DNA from: Gymnogyps californianus
Taxonomy: Eukaryota > Chordata > Aves > Accipitriformes > Cathartidae
Direction: 5' to 3'
DNA: 64,000 nt
Assembly: GCF_018139145.2 (NCBI RefSeq)
Contig: NC_059471.1
Span: 82,172,520-82,236,519, forward strand
Notes under the pieces: generated by a model
What the model saw: the letters and a program-made list of their open reading frames with translations, nothing else
What the model was told of the DNA's origin: nothing
Databases searched by the model: none
Made by a program: the position numbers and the translations under genes
Part shown: positions 40,067-52,690 of the stretch, in pieces
Layout of the letters: each line of letters begins with the position of its first letter
Position numbering within the stretch: position 1 is the stretch's first letter

Positions 40067-42711
40067 TAGCTTTAGATGAAACACTTGCTTTTCTTTTTCA
40101 AAGAATTCTGTTATTATAAAAACATTGTCGGTGGGTACTGAATGCAAGCTTTTTCATTTTAATTATTATAAAGTTAGTGAGGGGAATTGCCGGGTATCAG
40201 TTTTAGCTGTGGGAGTTTGAGGAGATAAGGTTCTGGAGAATAGGTGGATATCTTGCAAGATTTTGAGAACCATTGTTAAAAAGGAGAATTATACAGAGAA
40301 TAAAAAGAAGGTAAGGAAGACAAAGAAGGAATATTTGTATGCTAAAGTCATGTGTTGAGAATGAATCCTTTTATGATCTGGTTCTTAATAAAGTTTTTTT
40401 TTGGGTTGTGCTTGAAGTTTTTGAAACTTTAAGGGAAAGACTTGGGATGTTGGAATGTATTATGACTTTTTTTTTTTTAAAGATATCTATAGATAAAAAA
40501 AAGTATGTGTGTGTGGATTGATGAAAACTACTTAGTGATTTACATCAACAATCAAAAAGGCCAAGAAAGTGTCCCTTCTGTTCTTCAGAATTTATTTCTG
40601 TATATGTACTTTTTTGTTTGTTTTTGGGGGTTGGGGAGAGAAGACCTAATTGTTGAAAAGAACCTTGTTTAGGAAGAAAATGTAAAATCGGCATTTGTAA
40701 AATTTTGTAGTACTGATTGTACCCTGTTTAGGATGAATATTTTCCAGAGGTTTTTGCATGATTTAGTTTTTATTGTTCAGATGAACTGGCAGCCTTTCTC
40801 ATGTAAGTGCTTACACATTTATATAAAATACTTTTCCAGCATTATGCAGCCTGTAAGGTTTTTCTTACCTTGCTTATAGATTTTAGTTTCACTATTTGTT
40901 TTTAATTTTGAATTTATGATTATATTACTCTGGATTTGGCAGTACTCATATGTTTAGAGAGCAAAATGCCCATTATACTATGGCAGTAAATGCTACCAGA
41001 AGCACTGACAGTGGCACCAGCCATGTTGAACAAGCTAGGCATGTGTTACAAATCTGAGCTGCATGTATTTATTTCACTTGTGCTCTGTATTTGACTGAAA
41101 TAGAACAGTAGAGAACTGGAGAAGAAATCTGGAAATAGTCCGTATCTAAGAAGATTAGTAGAGCCAGGATGCTTCATATTTACCTGAATGCCTGAACAAT
41201 GGCACTGACTTTGGCTTGCTCTAAATGAGGCTATCACAAGCCTGATTTTCTTGAAGTGTCCATAGCAGGAGCCATAAGAGAGTGGAGATTGCAGTTGCAC
41301 AGAAGAGCCCGCCCCAGTGGTGCTAAAGTTCAAATTTTTCTTTGCTTGTGACATTAGGCCTTTATCCCACAAAAAAAAAGGAAAGTTACTGTAGCACTAC
41401 CTTTAAGGCCTTGCCTACTCTACAAAGAAGTGGGCTGTTTGTTTAACACTGCAATACATAACAGGTTGTACAACTTTAGCACAGAAAAGACAAGTGTCTC
41501 TTGTTTTGACTGTGCAATATGACTAATCAAGTCAAAATGTAGTTTACATGTTCAGGTAGGAATGATCAAAACTCACATGCATTTTTTTCTACGGACACTA
41601 GGTTATGGATCATATGAAAATTGTAATTTAAAAGCATCTGCTTTTCTTGATTTTTATTTTTTACTTGTTGAAAACCTCAGATGATGTTGACCAAAATGTT
41701 AATTTTTATCTTTGAAGAAAAACAGTTTTCTTCCAGGGAGAGAGGCAGGTAGTTTTCTCATGAAGTTGGCTATCTGCCTAGGTTTTTACTTTGCATTATG
41801 TATTGTACGTTACCTGTCATGTTTACAAGGGCTGCATTCTCCTCTGCCAGGGCATACAGTGAAGAGGGACAGAGAACAACTGCGTGTGGGGAATGACCTG
41901 TACTTGACTATGCTGCTTTGAGGGCAGGGTGAATAGGGGCTACAGCGTGTAATAGTGGAGGAGCGGCAGAGGTAGGAAGAGAGAAGAAATTGGAGAAAGA
42001 AAGTTAATGAATGTTGTATTGAACGAGGGCTTATTTGCCGTAAGTGAATTGAAGTAATTGTTCAAGACTAGCTGATCTTTGTGTGAAGATGAACTTGCAT
42101 TGTTGCCTGGGTAGGAGTTTATTTGCTTCATAAGGCTGGTTGAATTAATTGGTTAGATGTGCTGTAATCTGTGTGACTGCTATTTAAAAAAAGGAAGAAT
42201 TCACTCCAGCATTGCAATAGAAAGAACTATCTTTTTTTTTTTAAGGTCTTGAGTTTCTTCTTGAAAGTCTTTCTCCAAGGGGTTTCTAGTGACTGAGCTT
42301 GAACTAGCTCAACGCATGAAATAACAAGGTGGTCCCTGACTCCCTGTGTATCTGCTGCTTAAGTGACACTGTAATCAGGACGGTGGGTTTTCTCAGGGTG
42401 AAGCTTGTCCCCTGCACTTGATGACTGGTGAGGCCTGTGACTTTTTTCCCCCCTCAAATGCAGATAACTTGACTGCAAAATTTATAGTAATTGGGGAACG
42501 TGCTTATGTTTTATTGTGGCTTGAAAAAAATTCCCCAAAACCAGAAAGCATTTGTTTTTTTTCATTGTTATGGGGAAGAATTAGGAGTAGGCCCTGGCAC
42601 TCTGAAGCACTTTGAGGGGGCACTTCTGTAATACGGGCGACCTGATGTAACTGCTGATGGCAGAAGGCCTTACAAGACTGTGGGGTCTGATCTCTGCTTT
42701 CTTCTGCCTTT

Positions 42712-42735
42712 CCCCCCCCCCCCCCCCCCCCCCCC
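42712..42735. repeat. C24 homopolymer
   Basis: Uninterrupted run of 24 C inside a pyrimidine-rich stretch. Exceptionally long for mononucleotide C; its length is likely unstable and assembly-sensitive. Confidence 0.85.
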
Positions 42736-43899
42736 GTCTTATTCCCTGCAACCCTTCATGTACATCTTACACCATGGTGAGCTACTTCAGGGACTGAAAC
42801 CACAAGAAAACTGTTTTTGGTATGTTTCTTTTCTGCTGGTATAGATATCTAAACTGGCCTGGCAGAAGTGATTGGAGCATGTTGTCTTGGGCAGCAAGGT
42901 GGAAGGGGAGGAAGAAAAAGGGGGCTTTTTGGCATCTGATCAGCTCTGTTATGTTAAACCACCCTTGGTGGTGGGAGCTGCTGTGGGAGACTGTGGAGAC
43001 AGACCTCCATTCAGTTGTCTCTGGGAACTGAGAGGTGGGGAGGCTATGTGAGAACCCCACACCCGAGTGAATTTTGGGGGCGGGGGGTGTATCCTGGAAA
43101 AGATGGGTTGGAGGGGGGAGAAGCTGCTTCAGCCCCTCTGAAACTCCTCTGGTCTTTCCTGGCTCCTCTGGCTTCCCTGTCTCCACCTTCCCCTGCCTTC
43201 AAAGCCTGTTCTGCTGCCTTCGAGTGACTTGGCTTTGCCTGAGCACCTGCGAAACCAAGTGCACGTTCTAAGTGCTAAACGCAGCTTTCGTGTATCATGC
43301 ACATCCTCATGTATCCAGATATTTCAGCCCTGCTCCCGTGCCATACAGTGTAAGGAAACTGGCTTTCTATTAGCGTGAATTGTTTTAAAAAGCAAATTTC
43401 TCTTCATATCTTCACCTTATTAGGCAGGAAAAGAGAGTGGTTGTCCAAGGGATTAATTTTCCTACATTGCGTGTAGAAGATGAACTGTCCAGGACAAATG
43501 AGAGGTTGTTTAATTTTTTTTTATTTTATTTTTTAAATAATGAGCATGTGTTCGTTCATAGCAGTAAGTTTGTGGCTATATCCTTTCCATGTACATGTTT
43601 TCCAGCTTCTGGAAGCTGTCTTAAGAGATACAAGGTTTCTATTCGAGTGCTCTATTTCCAAACTTGGAAAAAACATCTTACAGAAGCTAGTGTAGTGTGT
43701 CTGTGCTGCTTCTGAAACCACAAAGAATAATTGGAGAGTATTAACAGCTTGCTTTTCAAATGCTCTTCATTTCTAAGATGGAAATGGAAGTTTTATAGGT
43801 GCATTGATTAGCCTGAATTTTTAATTCAGCTTCGAACAATGTGGCTTTCTCTCTTTTAACACAAACAGGAGTAAACTTCAAGGAGTTTCCATACAGCGA

Positions 43900-43925
43900 T
43901 TTTTTTTTTTTTTTTTTTTTTTTTT
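43900..43925. repeat. T26 homopolymer ending in CAG
   Basis: Run of 26 T followed at once by CAG, giving a perfect-looking splice acceptor. No good donor was found in the following 200 bases, so no exon is called. Confidence 0.8.
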
Positions 43926-45925
43926 CAGTTCCTGCTATATCTTCTGTCATTCGTTATACATATATGGCACTTCAGCAGCCCCTTCCTTGTCTATCACTTT
44001 CATGCTTTGCGATGTTTACCTATCAACTCTGTCACATCATTGAAAATGTGGGCTAAAGAAGGTGGTGGTTACAGGGAACTTGAAGGATACATCTAAAGAA
44101 TCACTCTAAAAAAATCCACAACAAATTATTCCATTTAAAAATTTTAATTAAGAACTACTCAATCTCTTTTGGCTTTTTTTTATTGTATAAAAATATAGTA
44201 TATCAAGGGAAGTACTGTCAGAATGCACAATTAAAAATACTGTAGTTTTTACCCTTTTTTTGTAGATGGCTAACATTGTGCATCTGGATGACTAATATTT
44301 AGTATGTCTTAAAGAAGACTGCTTTATAAGTGATATTCTTTGAATATGAACAGTGGAATACAAGCCTGTTTTGCTTTAGTTGACATGCTTGGATAAAAAA
44401 CTGCCATTATCTTTATTTTTCATGCTGAATATATTGCATATTTGTTTACTGAAAACAAAAGGTTTTTTTCAAAGCAAAACCTTAATTATTCTTCTTCTCT
44501 TTTGATGCCTTTAGTAGGCATTAAGGTACTGTGACAGGCCTTGTTGAGAAGAGGATATTCCAAAAAGGCAGTGGAACTGGCAGTGTGGAAAGCTGGCAGA
44601 TTCTGTGCCCCTGCAAATTGTTTCCATACTTGCCCTATTGGATTTAAGTTGTTCATGGTGCCTGGGTGTGCTACCTGTCATTGTGATTGTTTAATAGATT
44701 TAATAGTAGCCTGCTATGTAAAGGGTAAGGGAGGAACCTTCACTCTTCCAGATGTCACTGAAAGCTTCATCCTTCAGCTCAACAAAAGCACTTGATATTT
44801 ATTTAATGGCAGAATGTTGATTTGCTTTTTGTTGTGTTTTCTCAAGCTCTTCTCGACCTCATAGTGTTCTGTGGCCTTGAAATGAATAGACAAGTGTATG
44901 CTTGTAGAAGTGTTTCCCTTTCATTTGTGTTCATTAGCCATTAATGTCAGAATTCATCCCATTTTTCTCATGTTACGTGTTATTTCTCAAAAAGAGAAAT
45001 TCTGTTTTCATGTTAAATGTTTAAAACGTTTATTTCATAGACAAGATAAAGCAGCATTAGTTAGATTTTTTTCAAATGGTTCATAGTTCAGTGCTGCAAT
45101 GAGCAGCTTTCTAATTAGAGGACACAATACCTATCCTACTGGGCATTATCTCAAAATGGCTGAAACTGATTTTAGCTGCATAAAATATTACTGGATCAAC
45201 ATGTGTTTACCAAGCTGTAATGATAACAACTGACACTTATTCTATCCAGTGTTCAAAATACTCTTTTTTTCCATCTCTGAATGTGGTGGTAAGCAGAAAA
45301 CAGTTTGTCTCTTAATTTCTGTGGTATGGTTTGCTGCTTTATTTCCTTTCCCCACCCCCCTCCAATCAATTTTCTACTCAAGCAGCTTTCTTATGCTAGA
45401 TCCCCCATTTCAGGATGAGTACTTAATGCTGACTCACAAGTTGTCATGATTGGTTGGCATTATTGGCAGGGGTGTGCACACGTGTGTGTAGGTACTCTGA
45501 CCACAAAAAGACACCTTCTTGCACCAGATTTTTTGGTATTGATTAGTTCAGTATTCTGGTTTTTAAAGGTATTGGGGGGGAATAGGTGGTTCGTGCTTTC
45601 CTTTATACTTATGTTCAGGGGAAAGCAATTTTGAGCATTAGACAGCAAATTCGCTGTTGGTTCTGCCTTTAGTGTTTAGTGACAGGAAGGCTTAAAGTTT
45701 GTGTAGTGTTATGTGAAATGATAAGGAAATGTCACTCTTGTTTTCGTGTGATCTTTGCAAAAGTTTGGTAAGTAAGGACAGCATAGCTACTTTGTTTTTC
45801 AAATACATACAGTCATTTTATTCCCTCTTCATTTGCTCATTTTTTACTTTGTGAACTGAATGATACAGCCCTTATAACTAAAACGCAGTGGGTTTTTTTT
45901 TTTGTTTTTTTTTTTTTTCTTCCAG

Positions 45926-45984
45926 CCAAACTGTATGCACACTGCGTAGGCCAGATAACCCTGTGTACAGCGTCTTTTTACTCA
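45926..45984 (+). other. Candidate 59-bp cassette exon in intron 1
   Basis: A pyrimidine tract of about 30 T/C (interrupted by one G) ends in CTTCCAG at 45925. Fifty-nine bases later CTCA|GTAAGT gives a consensus donor at 45985. Spliced onto FRMPD4 exon 1 (phase 2), the exon is open throughout (one base completing a codon, 19 codons, one base left). Its length is not a multiple of three, so inclusion would shift the downstream frame and probably trigger decay or give a truncated product. No similarity to known FRMPD4 sequence was recognised. Could equally be a cryptic pseudo-exon. Confidence 0.3.
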
Positions 45985-47973
45985 GTAAGTAAATAACCGT
46001 GTAACTTCAGTCGCAGCCAAAACTTTCTTTGCAGGCCTAACTGTTGCTCTGATTTCATCTGGTGGGACCTGCCTGTCCCAGGTGCCGGTTCTCTTTGTCT
46101 AGTCAACCACAACTGGCCCCGCGTATCCTGAGTGGAGTTAATGAAGTGCCTTCAGCAGAGTGCTGCAGTAGCAACTGCTGGCAGGTTGGTTGAGGGAAGG
46201 AAACCTGCTACACATTTTTAGGTCTACTTCCCTGTGCTGATGGAGTGCTTCTGAATGTGACGGGTCCCAGGCTTGGCAGACTTTTCAGCTGGGATGTAAA
46301 ATTTGCATTACATTTCCAGATGACATGATCTACTCTCCAAACTGGCAAGCTTAGTCCAGCAACTGTTTTGAATAATTTGCTGAATAACCGGTGTTAATAA
46401 TGACAAAGGAGTTGCATGTTTGAGGGCATAGGGGTGTGTAAATGCACCAATGCGTACACATGCCCGCTCAGCTTACTGTACAGCTCCTATAAAATATGTA
46501 TTGAGAGTCTTTGCTATATAAATGTAACAGTCATTTGAGAGGCAAAGACCATGTCTTTCCGTTCTCAAGTTAGACTTTCATAACTCATGCCTGTTGTGTT
46601 AAAAGTTATGGTTGTTCCACAGTAGAAGGAAAAAATACTACTTCATCTCTGTAGTAAGGTATTTTTACAGTTTAGTGCATGGTGACTTGTTTAGTATTTT
46701 TTTGACATTTATCGACACATACAGAAAACACAAATTCTCAGACAGTGATAATGATGGTGGTCAACTGGATGGACAACTTACCTCTGTAATCATCAGGCAG
46801 TGCCTCTGCCTGGGCTCAATGTAAAGATCAGATCACAGAATTCATCTGTCACCTGGTAAAACATAGGAGAGAATTGTTATTCCAGAAGAAGCCACTAGTT
46901 CTGATTACCTAGTTGTTGCGTATTTCTTTTGATGTCCTGATGGGGGGGGGGGGAACAATTAAAGATAATTTTTTCTGTTTTAATTTCCTCTTAGAAAGAA
47001 CTGTGTGTTTGTCGTCTGGTTGTCTATAAGCTAATGAATGCTGACTTCCAAATGAGGATGCCAAATCATCAGCTGGTTTTGAAATTTAAGGCCAGCTTTG
47101 GCATTATATTATACTAGTTAGGTATTGGGCCTTATTTAAGAATTTTCTAAAGGACACCCTATTTCCATGTGGAATTGCCTTAAAACATGCTTTTCCAGTG
47201 TGTAATTAAAAATACTTACACACACTAAAGTTAAAAAATACACTTGTTACCTTTTGGTTTTAAAACTTGTCTGCTTTCTTCTGTCCCGTGTCCCTGTAGT
47301 GATTCTGATTGATTGCAGTGGCACTTGGTGGTGACAGAAGAGTGGATCACCTGCAGTCTGCTCAACTTGCTTCTGGATTTAGCCAAGAGTCTGCTCCCTT
47401 GGATGGGAACTCACCCCCTTTCTTTTTTTTTTTTTTCCTTCTGATTTTATCTTAAACAGGTCAGAAAATCTGGAGAAATGCTTTTGCTGAGAATGTTTAG
47501 TGTGACATGTCTGTTAGTAATTTGGAAGGAACTTTTCATGCATGTTGCTGGGTTATAACTTCTTAACCATTTGCAAAATAAACCCTTGTATTTTCCTGTG
47601 TTACTTGTGGAAAAACCTGTCGGCACTCAATGGCAGCATCTAAAAAACCAGAGTGTTCTGTTCATCCACTAGGTAAGAAATGCACTTGGCAGTATTTTTT
47701 AAAGAATTACTTTGTTTCCATTGTAATGGGGAATATAGTATAAGATCCACTGAGATAATCCACTCTCACCTGGACCATTGTGCTTAGTTTCAGGTACTGT
47801 TTTAAAAAAAAAAAAACTGGAGGAGAGGAAAAACTTCCACATGCTGGTGAATTATACTTGGGAACTGATGAAAAGAAGGGGACTTTCTTAGAGATATAGA
47901 AAACTAAATTTTCAGGTGAGGTAAAATGTGGGATTTGATTTTTTCATCAAAACTTTGGACCTCCAGAGCACTT

Positions 47974-47999
47974 AAAAAAAAAAAAAGGGGGGGGGGGGG
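47974..47999. repeat. A13G13 composite purine tract
   Basis: Thirteen A are followed directly by thirteen G, an all-purine strand of 26 bases. Confidence 0.85.
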
Positions 48000-48300
48000 A
48001 ATGGGGAACAGAGTTGGGAGAGAGAAGTTTTATAGAACAGTGTATCCAACAAAAATGAACCCCTGTTCAGTAGTTGTGCTCTTTGCAAGCTTTAGATACC
48101 ATCAACAGTCAGATCCTTCTGGAACTTTGTAGTCTGATCTAGCATGAAATGTATTGGAATATACATTTTTGCAGAATGTAATTTAACTTCTAGCTGATGA
48201 AATTAGGCAAAAAGGTTGAAAGGTCAGTCTACTACAGATTTCAGCTATGTTTGGCCTTAGTATGAATGTGTGGATGAGATGTCACGAGGAAAATCTTTAA

Positions 48301-48324
48301 AACACTTGCATTTTTGCAAGTGTT
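48301..48324. repeat. Perfect short hairpin
   Basis: AACACTTGCA and TGCAAGTGTT form a 10-bp perfect stem with a TTTT loop. No T-run terminator context or family match. Confidence 0.6.
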
Positions 48325-48479
48325 CTATTCTGTTCAGGGGTGTAACATATTACTACCACAAAGGAAACATAAGCCTTACAGCTTTCATATGCTTCATTAG
48401 GAAAAGTGTCTTCTCATCGTTTTCTACAGGCTGCAGTGCGTAACACTTAATTCTTAATATAAGCTGTAATTTCGAAAGG

Positions 48480-48504
48480 TATACAGACTGTAGCAGTCTG
48501 TATA
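48480..48504. repeat. Perfect short hairpin
   Basis: TATACAGACTG and CAGTCTGTATA form an 11-bp perfect stem around a TAG loop, only 155 bases from the preceding hairpin. Confidence 0.6.
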
Positions 48505-51500
48505 TGTTGGTAAAAACAAAATTGAATTTTAGCACCATTTTTCCACTCAGAGAGGATAAACAATAAATAAAGTGTTGAGAATCTGGAAGACATGCTGTTG
48601 GTCAGCTGATGAGTGTTTGTTGGTAAATTATATTACGATGACTTATGTTTAGATTTCTCCAGGATTTTTTTCAGTAGTTTAAATGTTCGTTTATCTACAA
48701 GAACTGCAGAATAAATAAAAAAAACATGGAGGGCAAGACGTAAGCCACCTACTCTGGAATGTCCCTACGTGTGCTATTTGGTATGTAAAAGCGAGCTGCT
48801 GTTGCCTAGTTTCACGTATGTTAACTTGCCTTCTTTGCGAGTTTATAAGCACCGTTTCTGGAGCTGTCTACAGACCATGCAGAATTGTTTGCTTTGAACG
48901 GATCTTTCCAGAAACTAGAATGGCTGTATGCCAAATAAGATTTGATAGGTGGTGAGACAAGCGCGTAGGTGAACTCTAGAGCCCATTTGCCATGACGTGT
49001 GATATCTTCTAAAATTTTGGTGACTTCCTAAGCTTCAGAAGAGTCAAGTGACTTTGTTATCACAAAAAAAAGCATCTGTAAGTATGAGAATTTACACCAT
49101 GTTCCTGAGGTTATTGAATGTTCCAGACCAGTTCATGTTGGCTAACGCAGAATACCAGATGTCCCTGATGAGCAGATCTGGGAAACCATTTGGCGGTAGC
49201 TAGCAGAAAATGTTATCAGGCATAATGGTGTTGCAGAATTTCTGCCCTTCTTTGGAGGTTGTGCATTTCATATCCCCTCTGAAGGCTGGAGGTCTGAGCC
49301 AGCATCTGTTGCTCCTGACTATCAGACATTAGGATATTCCAGGAAGAAAGAATTTTGTTGCAAATACAAGAATGAAAATGGAGCTATGAAGAATATAATG
49401 CCTGACTGCGTTAAGTAGTTGTAATTAGCTGGGGCACCTGCCTAGGAAAGGGAGTCCTTGGTTTCCAGCCCCTTTTCCTGAGTTTAGCCATGGCTTTTAT
49501 TCTCTCACATTCTAACACAGTCATGCAGAGCAGAGATGGGGCTTAGGGCTCCCAACAGCCAGCAGCTTCTGCAGCTTCTCTCCAACGCTGCCTCATTCCG
49601 TTAACAATTCCCAAGTCGTTCTTGTGGACAAAGGTGCCTAAATTATGTTCCTCCCTCCCTTCCTCAATCTTTGCCTCTGTCTAGTCCCACTCTGTAGCAT
49701 ATATCCCACGTGTTCCAGAGAAAACCATAGGTGATTTTACTTGCTCTTTTCCCACCCAGACTTAACATTTCCCCAAATAATTTTATTAGAGGATAGTCAC
49801 AAATTTCCGTTTTGTTGTAAAATAAAGCCAGATAAAGTGTTCCAAATCCAGCAAAACTCCAGAGAACATATGTTTTGACAGCTTCTACCAAAATGACTTA
49901 AGAAGGCTACACTACTGGCAACTACAGTTTTCTCAAAATAGACCTCCACTGCAGTACAACATTACGCTGGAAAAGTAAGCTACTGTGCAGTTGGCTTCCC
50001 CCCCACACCTTCCTTTTCCTCTTGTTCTTTGATGCCAAAGTCGATACAGATAAATAACCTAAGTTCTTGTTTTTATTATGAAAATAAATCTAAAAATGAT
50101 AAAAATGCATTCTAAGCTTGAAAATAAAGGCTTCTTATGCCAGACTTATCCAAATATGAACCTTTAAAGTTACTGCTTTTTTTCCTTACGGAAGGTGCCG
50201 GGCTGTTTGTTCTGTTACACGTGATGGTTTTCCAGAGCTAAAATTAACATTAGGATGGGCTTAAAAAATTAGCTGGAAGCTATTTTTGTGCCGTCCTTGG
50301 AAGTTGAGTACTTGGTCTTTTGTGTTGAGCAGTGAAATAAGATAAATCACTCTCATGAATACTGATGTGGGTTATTTCTATAGCATGTTCCACTGCAGCG
50401 AGCAGTAACGTGCAGGTCGGGAGCACTTTCTTTACGGCTCTGTGTTGTTTTTTGGGGAGGGGGGACTGCAAACAGCGCTGTGGCGGCTGTGTTCTGGTGG
50501 TCTCCGTGTCACCCTACTGTGGTTGTGCTGTGTGCTCGTAAAGCCAGAAGAGGGAGCACAAATGAAGACCTTGTTTCGAAGGTGCGATGGTCAGATCCAT
50601 GAGGCTGATCTGGAGCCATGGAAATACTGAGGTCACACATGTTAAGTTAGAGTGCCTTATTCGGTTAGGCTCGTGTGCATAGAGTGGGAAATAATGAGCC
50701 TGGTGTTGGCTTGAAAAGAGAGGAAAGAGGCACGGTGGAAGAAGCGAAAAGACTAGGAAAAACTGCACTTGGCATGAGGACTTTTAAAGCGAAAGCAAAT
50801 TATTATGTCTGAAATGGTTTACTAAGCCTGTTATTTGAAGTTAAGTCCAGTGTATTTGGTTTGTAAGATCAGCAGTGCTTCTCATGAATCAGGAATGATA
50901 TGTGTGTCATTGTGCAGACTAAATACATTGGACATGTGAGAGCTTTATACTTGCTCAATACTTATTCAAATGTGGTTTATTAAATATAGCTGTTGGGTCT
51001 TATTGTAGGTCCTATAGCATGTTTGTAAGGACTTTTTTGTTTTTTATAAGCATACTGATTTTTAGGGTTGCTAGTTTTCAAATATATATATATTGATATG
51101 TACTTTTACAAATCATGTATTTTCTTATGTTAATATGCAAACATTGTGTGATAAGCATAGGTAATATTGAAACTAATCACTAATGACAAATATGTAAGGA
51201 CACTGAGGTGTTGATTAAACTTTGCAAATTGATCTCTTTGACGTAGGCAATTGGTATTTTGGTTGCAAAGACCTGTTGACAGATATGCAAACTGCTTCCT
51301 ACTCAAATTAGGAGACCTTTCAAGAGTATAGTCTTCTCCTGAATGTCTTCTGAGACTTTTAACTTTGGCTGCATTAGCTTATTCAAGGAGTGTGATATAG
51401 CTGAATGATATTTTGAAAAGAATAATTAAAAAAGCAAAGCCACAATCTTATTAGCCTCCTGCATTCTCTGTTTTTTTGTTTTGTTTTTCTTTTTATTGTT

Positions 51501-52544
51501 GGGGTAGAACTCCAAATTTCATGTCTGCAGCTATTTGCTTTATTACCTTAGATGTGCCATTTCCAATGTTATGCTCATAGACTTAACAAGCTAATCTGGG
51601 AGACTAAAGCAGAACTGTCATTTTGAAGCTACTCAGCTGAAGGCTCTTTGAAATCAGTTTAGAAAGCTCCAAGACTATTTTTGTTCCCTTTTTAATTTTT
51701 AGAGAAGATGTGTTGACGTGTTGTGCTGTTAGTGGTCCCTAGAAGGGGTGTTACAGAAGGGTTGCCTCTCACAAGTCCACTGGAGGTTAGACCCCAAATG
51801 GACATGATTTATATTTAGGAACTATGCTAGTCTGAAGGCAGACTGGGGATGACTTAAGGATGTCCCTTTTCCTGAGACATGTTTTTCTTAAACTGTATAA
51901 TACTGAATTTGGTGAAAGTATGCTTTAGTGCTTAAGTGAGGAAAGATGATCGATTAGAACTGCAGTCCATGCCGACATTGCATGACATAACAGAAAGGCA
52001 CCATTAAATTAGGAGTGCTAGATTAATTCTTGTCTCTTCATACAACTTGCTTACTGTCACTCACAGAAGCTTCCAGGACTGTGGAGTATTTACATGTGCT
52101 GTGCTCTGTAAAAGCTGCTCTCCTACAGTGTGATCATCTCCTCTTCCTGTCTACTTGGGTTGCTCTGTTAGAGATGAAGGAGGAGGTGATTGAAGCATAA
52201 ATGTGAAACCATTTCTGTTTGTTTGTTTTCCCCTTTTCCCTTGAAGAGGATTGAGGCTGTGAAAGATCTGTGGTGAGCTGCCAAGTGATGTATCAGTGGC
52301 CCAAGGAGGTATGATGGGCCACTCCTCCCTCAGGATTTCTATATCCCGTGGCCCTTGTACTGTAAGCACTTTGAGGTTCACATGTCAGGAAGTATTGATC
52401 ATCCCTATAGCAAGATAGTGCTGGGCTAATGACAGCAAATGGTGGTGACACAGGTTAATTTCACATCCTTTAGCGAGTAAATGAAATATGTTATGAATCA
52501 GATTATTGTCACACTGGCTGTGCTCATGCTATATATCATGTTTT

Positions 52545-52690
52545 AGAATCATAGAATTACAGAATAGTTTGGGTTGGAAGGGACCTTTAAAGGTCATCAA
52601 GTCCAACCCTCCTGCAATGAGCAGGGACATCTTCAACTAGATCAGGTTGCTCAGAGCCCCATCCAACCTGACCTTGAATGTTTCCTTGAA
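52545..52690 (-). mobile_element. CR1 LINE 3' end fragment
   Basis: Read on the minus strand, this is the terminal part of a CR1 element. On the plus strand it begins with the ATTCTNTN-type tail (AGAATCATAGAATTACAGAA), then GGTTGGAAGGGACCTTTAAA, GGTCATCAAGTCCAACC and TTGCTCAGAGCCCCATCCAA. It is a short 5'-truncated insertion of about 145 bp, non-coding, antisense to FRMPD4. Confidence 0.93.

Noticed and set aside
42782..43186. 134-codon minus-strand frame in a locally GC-rich segment
   Set aside because: Pro/Ser-rich shadow of a G-rich tract; no domain or splice support.
43900..44056. Possible exon after the T26-CAG acceptor-like site
   Set aside because: Acceptor is attractive but no convincing GT donor follows, and the encoded peptide is not recognisable.
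47740..47990. Possible very old CR1 (CACTCTCACCTGGACCATTG resembles CR1 ORF2 3' region)
   Set aside because: Only one short block resembles CR1 and the following sequence does not align convincingly by eye; left uncalled.
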